Shown: positions 1-9,924, numbered from the stretch's first letter. The stretch: DNA of 64,000 bases from an uncultured Bacteroides sp. (GCA_900543205.1 UQQM01000011.1:1-64000), one strand, 5' to 3'. The notes: a model not told the origin generated them from the sequence alone. Numbers and translations are program-made.

Positions 1-186
1 GTTTGATGACATCCGAAGGCCCGCATTCCGGGCATCGCTGGCGCCGCCTTATTTTCCGATTATCACTCATCAGGTGGAACACGTTTCATCTGATTTCTAT
101 ATATTACATAATTTTAACAACTTATAGAAGTTTTACCAGCCAAAAATGTCAATTATACCGAATTTTCTCATAATAATACATGGAAG
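1..186. other. AT-rich region downstream of the fimbrial operon
   Basis: This is the 3' flank of the minus-strand fimbrial operon. A short GC hairpin (GCCCG, loop, CGGGC) lies near bases 19-33. The AT-rich stretch at about 50-155 aligns loosely, at roughly two thirds identity by eye, with intergenic DNA near 24995-25115, so it looks like a diverged dispersed repeat. No gene is seen. Confidence 0.4.
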
Positions 187-2358
187 CTAGAAGGCTTCTA
201 CGTTGCGTATGCAGCGTATCTGGTCTCCGAGTGCTTTGCGGCTTGAGTTTTGGAGCCCGAAAGTCCAACCGTCATTCCTGAGGTAGCAGACCCAGTTTGT
301 GCCGGCACCAGAATAGTCAGTAGTCCTGAGAATTGCATTGATGCCGTCTCCATTGAGAAACAGACCCCCTTGGGGATGAATGAATCCGCATGCCGGAATC
401 TGCATTGTCGCTGACGGAAGGGACCAGTCAAGCCCGGAATTCAAGAACTTGTCTTCCGTGTCAAGACCTTCGAAAGTCATTGAAGAATCTCCCGAATAAT
501 ATGCACATTCGTAGTAGTATTTCCCGTCTGAAGATATGGTGTTCCCGTCTGAATCAGCGTAGTCGAGACTCTTCGTTTCCTTCAAAGTGATTTTTATCCT
601 GTAGCAGTTTTCCTGTCCCTGGTTTTTTATGATATATATTGCGCTTTCAGTTCCTATCTTACCATAACACAAGTGTTCTCGTCTATGTGATATAGAGCCG
701 TCATAGAAAATCGGCTCATGAAATTTAGTATTCCATGGTGCGCTGAGAGATTTGTCCGGTATGAAAGCGGCGAAATCCTCCTTTGTAGGCAGTCTCCATC
801 CTTTTGGACAAGGATGATTTTCTGTACTCCCTGTCCATATCTGGTTTACGATAGTAGCCTCTCCGCTGCCGTTTTCATTGTACAGCCAGATTCCGTTGCC
901 GCGGTCATAAATGAAATTGTAAATCAGGGGGTGGTTATCCGTACTTTGTTCTCCCGGGTTCATTGCTACATTGGGATGACGAACCGGTATCCCTTCCGGG
1001 GTGGCGGCACAACCCTCCGGGATAGGTGTATTCGGCAGTTTGGAGGTGTTGTTTGCCTCAAATCCGCCGTAAATCCTTTCGCCTTTTTCATTGTAAGTAT
1101 AGAAAGCCATCAGGTGGAGTCCACCCTCCTGAGTTGAAGTTACAGCCAAATCGTATTTGTCCATATCCAGAATGAACGGGATATTTCTGCCGTACTGATA
1201 ATAATAGCCTCTGCAATTCCACCAGTCGTTATCGCAGTCTGCGCTTTGGGCTCCGAGATTCCTGTCCATCCACATCTGGTTTCCAAAGGTGATAGGCTGG
1301 CCCATGTAGGCATCGGCACCTTGGTTTACATTCCCCATGTCTATGTCATGTTCAATCCACTCGTATTTCTGTGGAGCTATGGCGATTGTCCTCACATCAT
1401 CTTTAAGGATTGTGATTACCAAGGTGTATTCATGGTTTGGTTCGAATTTGAATATACCATAGTTTGTCCCGGTATTGTCGTCTATACGCTGTATTTTGTA
1501 TATTCTCTCAACGCCGCCTTTCTGAAGGTCTCCGTTCTCATTCGTGAAACCGGAGACCTTGACCCTGATGGAAACCTGCTCATCGTCTTTGTTTGGAAAT
1601 ATGTAGAATTCCCTTGTTTGATCGTTTCCCGGGAACAGGGGCATTGGCCTGGTGCTCAGTTCGACTCCTTCGTAATCACGATAATATGTACGTTCGGATA
1701 TCGTGTTTTCATTATAATTCCAGATTTCATTGATGAAATCGAAACTGCCTTCAGTGTGCGTGCCTTCAATTGCTATTTCGGTAATTCTAGCATCCTCGAG
1801 TTGCTTGATCGCATCATCGCTTTCATCCTGCTTCAACACCTGTATGTTCAGCTTGCTGAATGCATGGCGGAAATCCATCTCAAGTATGGTGCCTCCCTCT
1901 GCAGTCCTACCTGTAAGTCTCGAATGCATCAGGTCGGGAAGGACACCGTCACTTGTTTCCTCGAGCCAGACCGAAGGGGTTGTTTCATCTTGGCCAAAAG
2001 TGATTTCAGGTGTCACTTTAGACCCGTAGGTGACACCATAGAAGTCTATCGGACTTGCTCCGAAAGGAATGGGATTACCATAGTCTATGGTATGGTCGGA
2101 TGTTTCGACGGCGGCATTTTCTTTATACGCCTTGACAAGCCAACCGGAATTGTCCTTTATGAATAGACTGTATTTTGTCCCTGCCTCGAATTCCGTGGTT
2201 TGCTCTCCGGCGCGTGTGAGGATATGGGAGCGGTAGGCGCTCAATCTTACATCCTTTTTGATTTGGACAGGTTCGAGCGGATTTTCAGGGGAGCATCCGT
2301 AGACTGATATGGTTGCCGCAAAGGCCAAAAGGCAATATTTTACTCTACTGTCCATCAT
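187..2358 (-). CDS. Fimbrillin-like lipoprotein with C-terminal FISUMP domain (putative fimbrial tip adhesin)
   Basis: The protein starts with a lipoprotein signal peptide ending in the lipobox VYGC, so it should be lipidated and sent to the outer membrane. The first ~350 residues resemble a fimbrillin (beta-sandwich, 'LNIQVL' core strand). The last ~330 residues form a FISUMP domain (QMWMDRNLGA, CPKGWRLPT, closing IRCIRN), a fold often found on Bacteroidales surface adhesins. It is the last gene of the operon; its start overlaps the previous stop (ATGATGG), so translation is probably coupled. Its length (about 723 aa) and distal position suggest a tip or accessory subunit; this role is inferred. 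An upstream in-frame start at 2460 lies inside the previous gene and was not used. Confidence 0.8.
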   Translation of the reverse strand: MMDSRVKYCLLAFAATISVYGCSPENPLEPVQIKKDVRLSAYRSHILTRAGEQTTEFEAGTKYSLFIKDNSGWLVKAYKENAAVETSDHTIDYGNPIPFGASPIDFYGVTYGSKVTPEITFGQDETTPSVWLEETSDGVLPDLMHSRLTGRTAEGGTILEMDFRHAFSKLNIQVLKQDESDDAIKQLEDARITEIAIEGTHTEGSFDFINEIWNYNENTISERTYYRDYEGVELSTRPMPLFPGNDQTREFYIFPNKDDEQVSIRVKVSGFTNENGDLQKGGVERIYKIQRIDDNTGTNYGIFKFEPNHEYTLVITILKDDVRTIAIAPQKYEWIEHDIDMGNVNQGADAYMGQPITFGNQMWMDRNLGAQSADCDNDWWNCRGYYYQYGRNIPFILDMDKYDLAVTSTQEGGLHLMAFYTYNEKGERIYGGFEANNTSKLPNTPIPEGCAATPEGIPVRHPNVAMNPGEQSTDNHPLIYNFIYDRGNGIWLYNENGSGEATIVNQIWTGSTENHPCPKGWRLPTKEDFAAFIPDKSLSAPWNTKFHEPIFYDGSISHRREHLCYGKIGTESAIYIIKNQGQENCYRIKITLKETKSLDYADSDGNTISSDGKYYYECAYYSGDSSMTFEGLDTEDKFLNSGLDWSLPSATMQIPACGFIHPQGGLFLNGDGINAILRTTDYSGAGTNWVCYLRNDGWTFGLQNSSRKALGDQIRCIRNVEAF

Positions 2359-3248
2359 TCTGCTTGCAAGTTCAGGGTAAACGTATAATAATTGTTTGCG
2401 TAAAGAGTGTATATGCGCTCGGAGGAAAGTGGAGAGTTGTTGCCTAAGGTTACATTCCATTCCTTGTCGCCAGATCTTATCTTCACCTTGGTTGCGTTTT
2501 CTTCACTGTTGCATATATTCGGCGCTATGTAGTGGTAGAAAGTTTCTGATTCTCCGTCGGCAAGATTTTCCGGCATTGTATCGGTGAAGCTTTCCTGCAA
2601 ATATGCGTCTTCCGGCAGGGCTTCATGGTCGGTCATCGGATAGACATACGACTTGGTCGGAATATTGATGAGTTCCAGGCTAAGACCGTTTAGTGGCGCG
2701 CCGGTCTCATTGTTCACGATCAGGTTGATACGACTTATCATGCGGCTGAGTATCACGGACAGTTCCTGAGTGCTTCCGGTCACGTCGCCCTTCCAATAGC
2801 CGCACATCGGAATCCTTGTCCAGCTGAGTTCGTTGTTTGCTTGTACATCAAACAATGTTTCCCTGAAATCCGGCAGGTTGTCCGGCCAGCGCAAGGATTC
2901 GTCTTCAGTGTTGACTACGAGACAGACAGTACTGTTCTGTGCCGTGACCAGCCCGACCTCGAAATTTTCCACGAATTGTCCTGATTCTCCTTCTCTTGAG
3001 TAATATTGGAATCCTATGCGCTGACCTCTGTTGTTGAACTGGATCACCCAAATATCGTATATCAGATTCTCGACATCATAGGTATGAGGCTCCATAGAAC
3101 GGGTATCAGGCCCGAAAGGACTTGTCCCTATATTGACCGATACTGAAATTGGGCTGCCTTCTTCCTGAACACTCTCTTCAGGAAGAATCTGGCAGGCGGC
3201 TATCAGGAACATGGCCGCCGCTGCGATATATCCGGTTGATTTCATCAT
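2355..3248 (-). CDS. Fimbrillin-like lipoprotein (minor fimbrial subunit)
   Basis: A signal peptide ends in a lipobox before Cys19 (FLIAAC). The mature part has the beta-rich pattern of type V pilus accessory subunits, with an early 'YDIWVIQFNNRGQ' strand similar to FimB/Mfa2 and DUF4906-type proteins. The start at 3248 is chosen because AAGGAG lies just upstream and because the ATG overlaps the previous stop by 4 bases; the longer reading frame from 3320 has no signal peptide at its N terminus. Likely an accessory subunit or anchor in the same operon; the exact family is uncertain. Confidence 0.75.
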   Translation of the reverse strand: MMKSTGYIAAAAMFLIAACQILPEESVQEEGSPISVSVNIGTSPFGPDTRSMEPHTYDVENLIYDIWVIQFNNRGQRIGFQYYSREGESGQFVENFEVGLVTAQNSTVCLVVNTEDESLRWPDNLPDFRETLFDVQANNELSWTRIPMCGYWKGDVTGSTQELSVILSRMISRINLIVNNETGAPLNGLSLELINIPTKSYVYPMTDHEALPEDAYLQESFTDTMPENLADGESETFYHYIAPNICNSEENATKVKIRSGDKEWNVTLGNNSPLSSERIYTLYANNYYTFTLNLQAE

Positions 3249-4366
3249 TCTTTTCTCCTTTCTGAAAACGAGTCTGCAGTCACAGGAATCAAATCTACCG
3301 ACCATGATTGGTTTTGCCATGTCATTACGCTTACGTTTCCGTCATTTTCCTCGACTTTCCACTTTATGTTATAGGAATGCCCGTGCTCCAGAATCATGCC
3401 GTTGAGCAAGGCCATATACTGGGTGGGCACTCCGTTCACGGCTAGGTTCAGCAGTATTGCAATGGAATTCTCTACCGCATATGTGGGAAGAACTCCGACA
3501 TCACAGGTCAGCGTTCCGTTCTCATCCGTCTCTATTTCGGAACCTTGGATGGTCACCCATGCCCTTTTGTCGCCGTATTTCATCTGAAGCGTGTCTGCGA
3601 TATCTTCGGAGCACCAGTTGTACATGACCGTATCAGCAGTGTTCTGTAATCCACTAATCTCGATACCTGCAGCCAGAGGGTCGATTTCATATACTCCTTC
3701 GCCTTTCTTAATCTCAAAAGTGAACCTTGCCACCTGACTTATGATTGGGTTCAGAGTAATATATTGGACTCCTGTGTCGTTTATGGTGATATCAAAATCT
3801 ACGGCACAGGTCTCTTTGTAGCGTCCGTCAGTGGAATAGAAATACATACCATTATCCACCATCATCTCCATGTCAGTGCCTATGGGGTAGGCTGGAGAAA
3901 TCATCTTGAACCGGTATTTGCCAGTCTCAAGATAGAGCGGAGCTCCAAGTTCTTCGGGATTCAGGTGCAGTTTCCCATCTTGTTCGTAAGAATCGCAGGA
4001 ATACAGCGAGTTGAATCCTCCGGTATTCGTCCCGACTACATATCCGCGCAATTCAGGAGTGCCGTAAGTCCCGTCATCGCTCATTTTACTATATGATATC
4101 CATAGCGTGGAGCCTACCTCAAGAGCGACAGGTTCTGTACCTTCAGGAAGATTGTGCCAGTTTGGGCCGAGGTTGTCGGCCTTTGTCTGCTGGGTATGGG
4201 GAACAGTCGGCGAGACTTCTCCTCCATAGGTACCGGGAAGCAGAAGCTCCACGCGTATCTTTCCGTCCGGAGCGTTATGCAGGCCGCCGTCCGCTACGTT
4301 GTCGCATGCCAATGTCAGCAGCGAAAACAGCAATATGATGCTATATGGTCGAATCATCTGGTTCAA
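3245..4366 (-). CDS. Fimbrillin family lipoprotein
   Basis: About 373 aa with an N-terminal lipobox (LTLAC, Cys21). The segment 'ISQVARFTFEIKKGEG' is the core beta strand typical of fimbrillin-family accessory subunits, and a tryptophan-containing strand near the C terminus (MTWQNQSW) matches the usual end of these proteins. It overlaps its upstream neighbour by 26 bases (or 17 if the ATG at 4357 is used) and its downstream neighbour by 4, so it is clearly operonic. Function is inferred as a minor subunit exported by the Sec and lipoprotein pathway and assembled on the cell surface. Confidence 0.78.
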   Translation of the reverse strand: MNQMIRPYSIILLFSLLTLACDNVADGGLHNAPDGKIRVELLLPGTYGGEVSPTVPHTQQTKADNLGPNWHNLPEGTEPVALEVGSTLWISYSKMSDDGTYGTPELRGYVVGTNTGGFNSLYSCDSYEQDGKLHLNPEELGAPLYLETGKYRFKMISPAYPIGTDMEMMVDNGMYFYSTDGRYKETCAVDFDITINDTGVQYITLNPIISQVARFTFEIKKGEGVYEIDPLAAGIEISGLQNTADTVMYNWCSEDIADTLQMKYGDKRAWVTIQGSEIETDENGTLTCDVGVLPTYAVENSIAILLNLAVNGVPTQYMALLNGMILEHGHSYNIKWKVEENDGNVSVMTWQNQSWSVDLIPVTADSFSERRKE

Positions 4367-5411
4367 TAGGATAAATCGGGATGACGATGTTCCCTCCGTC
4401 CTCCCATTCGCATTTCATACCTGTCAGTTCTATGCTGTCTTCGCCGAAGACCAGCGTGAACGTGTAGGCTTCATTTTCATATAGGATATAATCTTCTTTG
4501 AGTTCCCCGTCAGTCTTCATGTCCTCCGGTGAGCTGGGATCCCGGTTCATTTCGAACGTCAGTGTCGCATTGAAAGATACTTCTTTGTAGTCGGTGAACT
4601 GCACGTCTTCAGACCTGTTTACGGTGATTCTTACGGGGACTTCAACTATTCTGGAAGCCAAGTAGAGCTCGCAGACGTCATTGGTGTTCTGTGCCGTCAA
4701 CTGACCGGCATCTTCCGCTTCTCCGAAGGAGAGAGGATAATCGGCATCATTATCATTCCATACGGCAACAGTCTTGTAGAGGCTTTCTTCCCTGTCCCAT
4801 TCCAGCCTGTTGGCAATCACATTCTTGTATGGACTAATCCTCACATTCCTTATGAAGTGCTGCATATCTTCGGATAGCTTCGCCTTGATTGAGATCTTGG
4901 AATGGGCATGCATGAATTCAAGAGTCTCTCCGCCTGTTCTGTCGAAGGGGAGTGAAGCAGAGCCCACTATCGGTTTAACTGACGTAAGCACATCCATCAT
5001 GCATAGGGAATCGTCAGGTATAGAGAGCTTTTCATAGTCCGGCCTGGATTCTCCGTTTACTTCATCAAGTACAAGGCTGGACGGCGCGTAGCCTGTCGCC
5101 ATGGCTCGCCGGTTCCCGTCTGGGTATAGACGCCCTGTATCATACGGAGGGTTAGGTCTGGAATATGTGTCTATTGTGTTCTCGGGGAAGCATACGATAA
5201 GAGGTACGGGATGCTCTGTATTCTCAATCATGTCCCTGAAATCCCAGAACAGGAAAACAGCTCTGTCGCATGAAGATTCCGTTCCGCCGCTCTTGGCATT
5301 GGAGTACAACCTCATGGGAGTGTTCTCCACTACGGGAACGGAAGCCGTCTCCTTGCCGCAGGCCGCTATCAAGATTATAGGTACTATGAGAAAGGCTTTC
5401 CTCATTTCCAT
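4341..5411 (-). CDS. Fimbrillin family lipoprotein
   Basis: About 356 aa, lipobox LIAAC (Cys18). The motif 'FMHAHSKISI' is the diagnostic fimbrillin strand (F-x-H-A-x-[AS]-K/R-[IL]) found in Bacteroidales minor fimbrial subunits. The C-terminal strand contains a Trp (MKCEWEDGG), again typical. The gene starts 6 bases after the preceding stop and overlaps the next gene, so it is co-transcribed. A second ATG two codons in would serve equally well as a start. Confidence 0.78.
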   Translation of the reverse strand: MEMRKAFLIVPIILIAACGKETASVPVVENTPMRLYSNAKSGGTESSCDRAVFLFWDFRDMIENTEHPVPLIVCFPENTIDTYSRPNPPYDTGRLYPDGNRRAMATGYAPSSLVLDEVNGESRPDYEKLSIPDDSLCMMDVLTSVKPIVGSASLPFDRTGGETLEFMHAHSKISIKAKLSEDMQHFIRNVRISPYKNVIANRLEWDREESLYKTVAVWNDNDADYPLSFGEAEDAGQLTAQNTNDVCELYLASRIVEVPVRITVNRSEDVQFTDYKEVSFNATLTFEMNRDPSSPEDMKTDGELKEDYILYENEAYTFTLVFGEDSIELTGMKCEWEDGGNIVIPIYPIEPDDSTI

Positions 5412-5417
5412 GTTATT

Positions 5418-7163
5418 CTATTGTTGCGGAACATCCAGTTCAACGTCCGAGCCTCCCTTGTCTATCCAGTCCAGAAGTTCGGAATGGATACGCATCATTT
5501 CGTTGCCGGGATATGCGGAACCGGGAGCCACTATTTTCGTGACGTTCACTATATAGTAATGATTGCGTTTCACGCCCCAGTGGTCCTGCCCATTATAATC
5601 TATGATTCCGTCAGTGTTGTTTCCGTCAATGAAAGAGAAATAATAACACCAGCCGCCGTCATATCTCGTGAAAGACGGCTTCTCATCTTCAGGAAGGCCG
5701 TCACTGTTTTCGTTCTTGAGTTTCATTGCATCGAAAGAGTAGTATTCCTTATCTTTCGTTTCATACCAGAATGTTCCCTGCTGGTAATGCAGAGGCACTA
5801 TGTCCGAACTTGTTATCTCCGGCAGATAGTTCTTGGCATCGTCTTCCGATGAAAATGTCTTCTGCACGAGCTTTCCGTTTTCCGCCACCCATATCTGCCG
5901 GGGTGTATATCTGGCGCTGATGACCAGATGAGTGGACACAAAGCGGTTGACTGACATGAATTCATCTTCTTCACCGTCCTTGAAATCCATCTTGTGGATC
6001 ATGTTCTCCGGGCAGTAGAGCCCGTCGGTGTAATGATTTGACGGGTCGGATTTATCAAGCTTTTTCTCATCGTACGGGAGAACGGTACTTCTTCTGCAGT
6101 CGCCGTCGACAGGAGGGGTGTCGCTGGTGAGAAGATCCGTCATCTCCTGCGTGTCGTAATATATGAAATTACTCTCGTAATTCTCTAGGCTCTTCAATCC
6201 ATAGCCTCCTCTGTCAGACCTGTATTCTATGAAGTCGCTCATCTCATAGTTGGGGTCAATGAGATTCTGCGAAGCGTCTTCCATGAAAACTGCGTATTCT
6301 CTGCGGTTCATTACATTCAGCAGATATCTGACGTTGTCTGTCTTGATCCAGCCTGTGTTCTCACTGGGGAGCCCGTTGTTTCCTTCTTCATCCTTGGCGT
6401 CTACCACATAGGCATTCCCGTCAGAGGAGTCTTCAACGGTCTTGCATGTCAGAAGGACTTTCGCCACCGCCTTGTCGAGATTTACGGTTCCTTTGTCGCT
6501 TAAATCCATCACGAGCTTTCCATCTTTTTTCTCGATGAGCTGGGTTCCGGCGCCGTCGGTCACAGAATCATCTATGACGATATCCGGATTTCCGTCAATG
6601 GTCAGCGTTCCCGTCATGAGTACGTTGCTTCCTGCCCCGGTGTTATGGTCTACGGTCATCAGCTGTCCGGTGATATTGTGGCCGTCAGTGTCAGTATCAA
6701 GAATCATCACCTTGTCGTCGACCGTAAAGGCTCCGACATGTTGTGGTGTCATATTGGCTCCTACGTAGAAATGTTTCAGCCCTTTGACCCCTGCCAGTTC
6801 GAATTCTGCTTCTAGGTATCCGTCTTTGTCGGTATCCGTCATTTCGCTGATGTCTACGGTCCGTGCCATCTCGAAGACCTCTCTTCCGTTGACGACCCGC
6901 ATCATGATCAATGTGAGGCTGTTGATCTTGTGCTCTTCGGCGGTGAATCCGAGAGTGTATTCTCCCTCGTTTTCAATTGGATCTAGAGATGAACGCGTTA
7001 CTGGCGGGCATCCGATACGCAACCGTACGACGATGTCATCGGATTGCAGTCGGTCTGCCGAACCTGTTACGGATACTTCCTTCTGGCATCCAGATGTGAG
7101 AAGAGAGGCTGCCAGAAGAAATGCCAGAGGCATGAATATGTACCATAAACGTGTGTTCATCAA
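5418..7163 (-). CDS. Mfa1-like large fimbrial subunit lipoprotein
   Basis: About 581 aa with a signal peptide and lipobox (LTSGC, Cys26). Size and layout match major or large accessory subunits of type V fimbriae: an N-terminal beta sandwich that opens with 'VVRLRIG', a central acidic, Asp/Gly-rich part, and a C-terminal sandwich with 'HWGVKRNHYYIVNVT', the strand that precedes the donor strand in Mfa1 relatives. It begins 3 bases after the Mfa2-like gene. It may be an alternative shaft subunit or an accessory subunit like Mfa3; these cannot be told apart here. Confidence 0.75.
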   Translation of the reverse strand: MMNTRLWYIFMPLAFLLAASLLTSGCQKEVSVTGSADRLQSDDIVVRLRIGCPPVTRSSLDPIENEGEYTLGFTAEEHKINSLTLIMMRVVNGREVFEMARTVDISEMTDTDKDGYLEAEFELAGVKGLKHFYVGANMTPQHVGAFTVDDKVMILDTDTDGHNITGQLMTVDHNTGAGSNVLMTGTLTIDGNPDIVIDDSVTDGAGTQLIEKKDGKLVMDLSDKGTVNLDKAVAKVLLTCKTVEDSSDGNAYVVDAKDEEGNNGLPSENTGWIKTDNVRYLLNVMNRREYAVFMEDASQNLIDPNYEMSDFIEYRSDRGGYGLKSLENYESNFIYYDTQEMTDLLTSDTPPVDGDCRRSTVLPYDEKKLDKSDPSNHYTDGLYCPENMIHKMDFKDGEEDEFMSVNRFVSTHLVISARYTPRQIWVAENGKLVQKTFSSEDDAKNYLPEITSSDIVPLHYQQGTFWYETKDKEYYSFDAMKLKNENSDGLPEDEKPSFTRYDGGWCYYFSFIDGNNTDGIIDYNGQDHWGVKRNHYYIVNVTKIVAPGSAYPGNEMMRIHSELLDWIDKGGSDVELDVPQQ

Positions 7164-7166
7164 AAG

Positions 7167-8165
7167 TCAAAGTTCCACATCTTCGAAGGATATTACCCAT
7201 CCGTTGACGATTATGCGCGACTGGAACCAGCTGTCGGTGTCAATGTCGATGAAAAATGTGATGGCATAGTCATCTTGCCTGTCTAGGTACTCCTGGTCGC
7301 TCCATTCTGTCCGGTGCTCTTCTATTTCCTGAAGAGTGAGAAGCCATGTCAGGTTGATGTCCATCATTTCTGTCTGGGTCTCGCTGTTCCTTATCACGAG
7401 CCTGGGTTCAAAATTTTTGATTAGCCTGGATGTGCTGAACTCGGCTACTATTGCGCTGTTCACAGGCTTCGCGGCGGTTTGTTCGGAGGTGCCGTCGCTT
7501 GTTACTTCGAGGAAACAAGGCTTGTAGGTCAGTAAGTCTTCACCGAGTGGGGAGGCGTCGAAGGCCAGAGTCCCGCATTTGTCATCGATGCTGAACTCAT
7601 AGCGTTCCGGATTGATTTCCTCTCCGCCCTGTATAGGCATCAGGATGACTCTTACGGTATGGGTGCATTTCATCATATCAATGGTCATAGTCTGGCGCAG
7701 ACCGCTGATGTTGGCATCGATGGTGCCGATGAGCAGGCTGTTCAGCCTTTCCGAATTTATGCCATCGCCGTTTTTGGCCACGGCTGCCGTCAGTTTCTCC
7801 TTTGAGTCGCCGACCGTCATCTCAGGGATTATGAAGTCTTCGTCACCCGAGCTGCCAGCGAAGGCGACAAGAGAGTATTCCCCTGTAGTGTTCAGGGGAA
7901 TACGCATCTTGAAGCCGTCATCACCTCTCACGTCCGTCGCCCTTTGCTGCATGATTAGCGAGCCTCCGTCATCGAAGATATAGAGGTGGACCCAGTCGGC
8001 TTCCTCGCTGAACGCGTCCGCCTCAACGATGTTGTAGGTATAGCGGAATACAACGTCCAGACCGCAGTTGCTCAAATCTTCCCTGATACATGACGACATC
8101 AGCATAACTGCCGGCAGAACAAGTGTCCTGGCTATAAGACGTGTGATATGATGTAATGTTCCCAT
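7167..8165 (-). CDS. FimB/Mfa2 family fimbrial anchor lipoprotein
   Basis: About 332 aa. The lipobox Cys26 begins the family signature C-I-R-E-D-L-x-x-C, followed by 'VVFRYTYN' and 'VHLYIFDDGG', all hallmarks of the Mfa2/FimB family. In Porphyromonas gingivalis, Mfa2 caps the shaft base, anchors it in the outer membrane and controls its length. The C-terminal strand 'IIVNGWVISFEDVEL' is conserved too. It lies directly after the major subunit gene, the same order as mfa1-mfa2. Confident family assignment. Confidence 0.88.
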   Translation of the reverse strand: MGTLHHITRLIARTLVLPAVMLMSSCIREDLSNCGLDVVFRYTYNIVEADAFSEEADWVHLYIFDDGGSLIMQQRATDVRGDDGFKMRIPLNTTGEYSLVAFAGSSGDEDFIIPEMTVGDSKEKLTAAVAKNGDGINSERLNSLLIGTIDANISGLRQTMTIDMMKCTHTVRVILMPIQGGEEINPERYEFSIDDKCGTLAFDASPLGEDLLTYKPCFLEVTSDGTSEQTAAKPVNSAIVAEFSTSRLIKNFEPRLVIRNSETQTEMMDINLTWLLTLQEIEEHRTEWSDQEYLDRQDDYAITFFIDIDTDSWFQSRIIVNGWVISFEDVEL

Positions 8166-8185
8166 TGCGTACCCGTTGGGGTTGG

Positions 8186-9913
8186 TTATTTAAGTATTAT
8201 ATCCTCTTTGCTGATTACCCAGGGATTAGCCTTGACTTCCACAATCATGTAGAGAGGATAGTTGTCTACCGGTTTCTCGGGTACTACGTCGGGATCCCAG
8301 CCTCCAGGTATGTCGGTGCCTATTCCGCCTAGACCCGTGATGTTCAGTTTGTAGACAGTATTGCGCATTACTGAATAATAAGTAGCTTTGGGATCACCCT
8401 GGCAGTAGTTCTGGTCCTTGATGAAATAGAGGTAGTACATCGTACCCTCTGTGTAGACCTTGATGTTGTATTTTACGCGCCAATCTGAAATTTTCTTCTG
8501 GTCAGGGGTGCCGCTGTTGTATGCCGCTGCAAGCTCGTCTTTTGCCTTGTTGAGGTCGGCAGTTTCCTGATTTTGACCATAATAGGGGTTGGAGTCCGGG
8601 GTCGTTATATCTGCTTCGGCGGGGCTGAATATTCCGGGATATCTGGCCTGGATGTCCTCAAGCTTGGTGAAGTATTCGTCATTGTAGGCATAGAAGCAGT
8701 TCTCTCCCGCCGTCTTGTCGCTCAGGCCGGAGCCCAAGGCAACCTTCCAACGGAAAACCAGTCCTGTGGTGTTGCCGTTCAGAGCATCCTTTATCACGCC
8801 GCCAGACCTATCATAGGTGGAGTTGTTCTCCATGCAGTATATGGTCGCCAGTTTTGATTTTGATGAAGATGAAAGGTCATAATAGGGGAGTTTGTCAAAA
8901 TTGTCCTGGACGGTAGTGTAGGTACCTTCGTCATCAATGGTCAGTGTCCGGAATTTGGAGAGTGAATTGTAATAGTCAGTCTCGGCTGTAAGAGCGTTCG
9001 GAGTGAGCAGGGTGTTGTCCCAATTGACAGTGTTGCCTTCAGCTATAAGTCCATCCTTTTGCTCTTCTTCGCTTCTGAGCCAGTGCTGCTGGAGATATGC
9101 TTTCTTTGCGCCGTTCAGGAGCTTGAAACCCTCGAGGGTCACGCTTTCTACGGGCTTGACCGCAGGGCTGGCCGAAGATGAAGGGAAACGGTTGTTGATA
9201 TTTTCCAGTCCGGTATCAATCTTAAGATTTTCGGGTTCCAGTCCGTCATTTACTGTCGGTGCAATCTTGACGGCAAGACGGTCGAGTCGGATGACGTTTT
9301 CGCATCTTGCCGGATTGTCGAAGTCATTCTTTTTTTCGATGGTAATCGGCTCACCTTTGATGTCATCGCTTCCGTTGCTTTCATTGAACATCATGAAATT
9401 GGAGGCCTTTGCATAGGTGGTTTTCATCGCGTCTTCGTTCACTTCTTCGATGACAATATCAACAACATCGGTATTTTCGATGTTCTTCCATACGGATTCG
9501 TCCGTTTTGTCATTGGCGATTACGAAGACTTCATACTCGCCTTCGGCGGCCACCTTGAGTTTGGGCGTGGCGTAGCCGGTGTATTTTTCTCCATCATCAA
9601 CACTGATTTCGCTGAGCTCGTCTTCCTTTACCAGGAAGGACTGAGCCTTACGCGTATCATCCTCGTCTCCCACAGGTACCAGGATGACTCTGAGGTTTGA
9701 AATTGTGTTTTCTCCGATGGTCCCTTCTTCTGTCCCATCGTCTGTAGCATCAGTCTTGGTGCCTATGCCGGCAGTCGGCCCTATCACCTGAATCTGCATG
9801 TAGGTGTTTCCGGTAGGCTCTTGACCCTTGTCGGGCGAGAACCTTTCCTCTTTGTTGCAGGCGATAAGACCGAGGGCTATGAAGCCTGCGAGGAACAAAT
9901 AGTTTGTCTTCAT
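8186..9913 (-). CDS. Mfa1 family major fimbrial subunit (type V pilin)
   Basis: About 575 aa. The lipobox Cys19 (LGLIAC) is followed by a strand 'YMQIQVIGP', an N-terminal sandwich, a long acidic central region and a C-terminal domain ending 'KANPWVISKEDIILK'. The NPW near the end is typical of Mfa1-type shaft pilins, where the C-terminal strand is used in donor-strand polymerisation after proteolytic trimming of the N terminus. It directly precedes the anchor gene. GC content here is near 47-50%, below that of the core genes further along the window, suggesting this cassette was acquired. Confidence 0.85.
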   Translation of the reverse strand: MKTNYLFLAGFIALGLIACNKEERFSPDKGQEPTGNTYMQIQVIGPTAGIGTKTDATDDGTEEGTIGENTISNLRVILVPVGDEDDTRKAQSFLVKEDELSEISVDDGEKYTGYATPKLKVAAEGEYEVFVIANDKTDESVWKNIENTDVVDIVIEEVNEDAMKTTYAKASNFMMFNESNGSDDIKGEPITIEKKNDFDNPARCENVIRLDRLAVKIAPTVNDGLEPENLKIDTGLENINNRFPSSSASPAVKPVESVTLEGFKLLNGAKKAYLQQHWLRSEEEQKDGLIAEGNTVNWDNTLLTPNALTAETDYYNSLSKFRTLTIDDEGTYTTVQDNFDKLPYYDLSSSSKSKLATIYCMENNSTYDRSGGVIKDALNGNTTGLVFRWKVALGSGLSDKTAGENCFYAYNDEYFTKLEDIQARYPGIFSPAEADITTPDSNPYYGQNQETADLNKAKDELAAAYNSGTPDQKKISDWRVKYNIKVYTEGTMYYLYFIKDQNYCQGDPKATYYSVMRNTVYKLNITGLGGIGTDIPGGWDPDVVPEKPVDNYPLYMIVEVKANPWVISKEDIILK

Positions 9914-9924
9914 GTAGTTTATTT

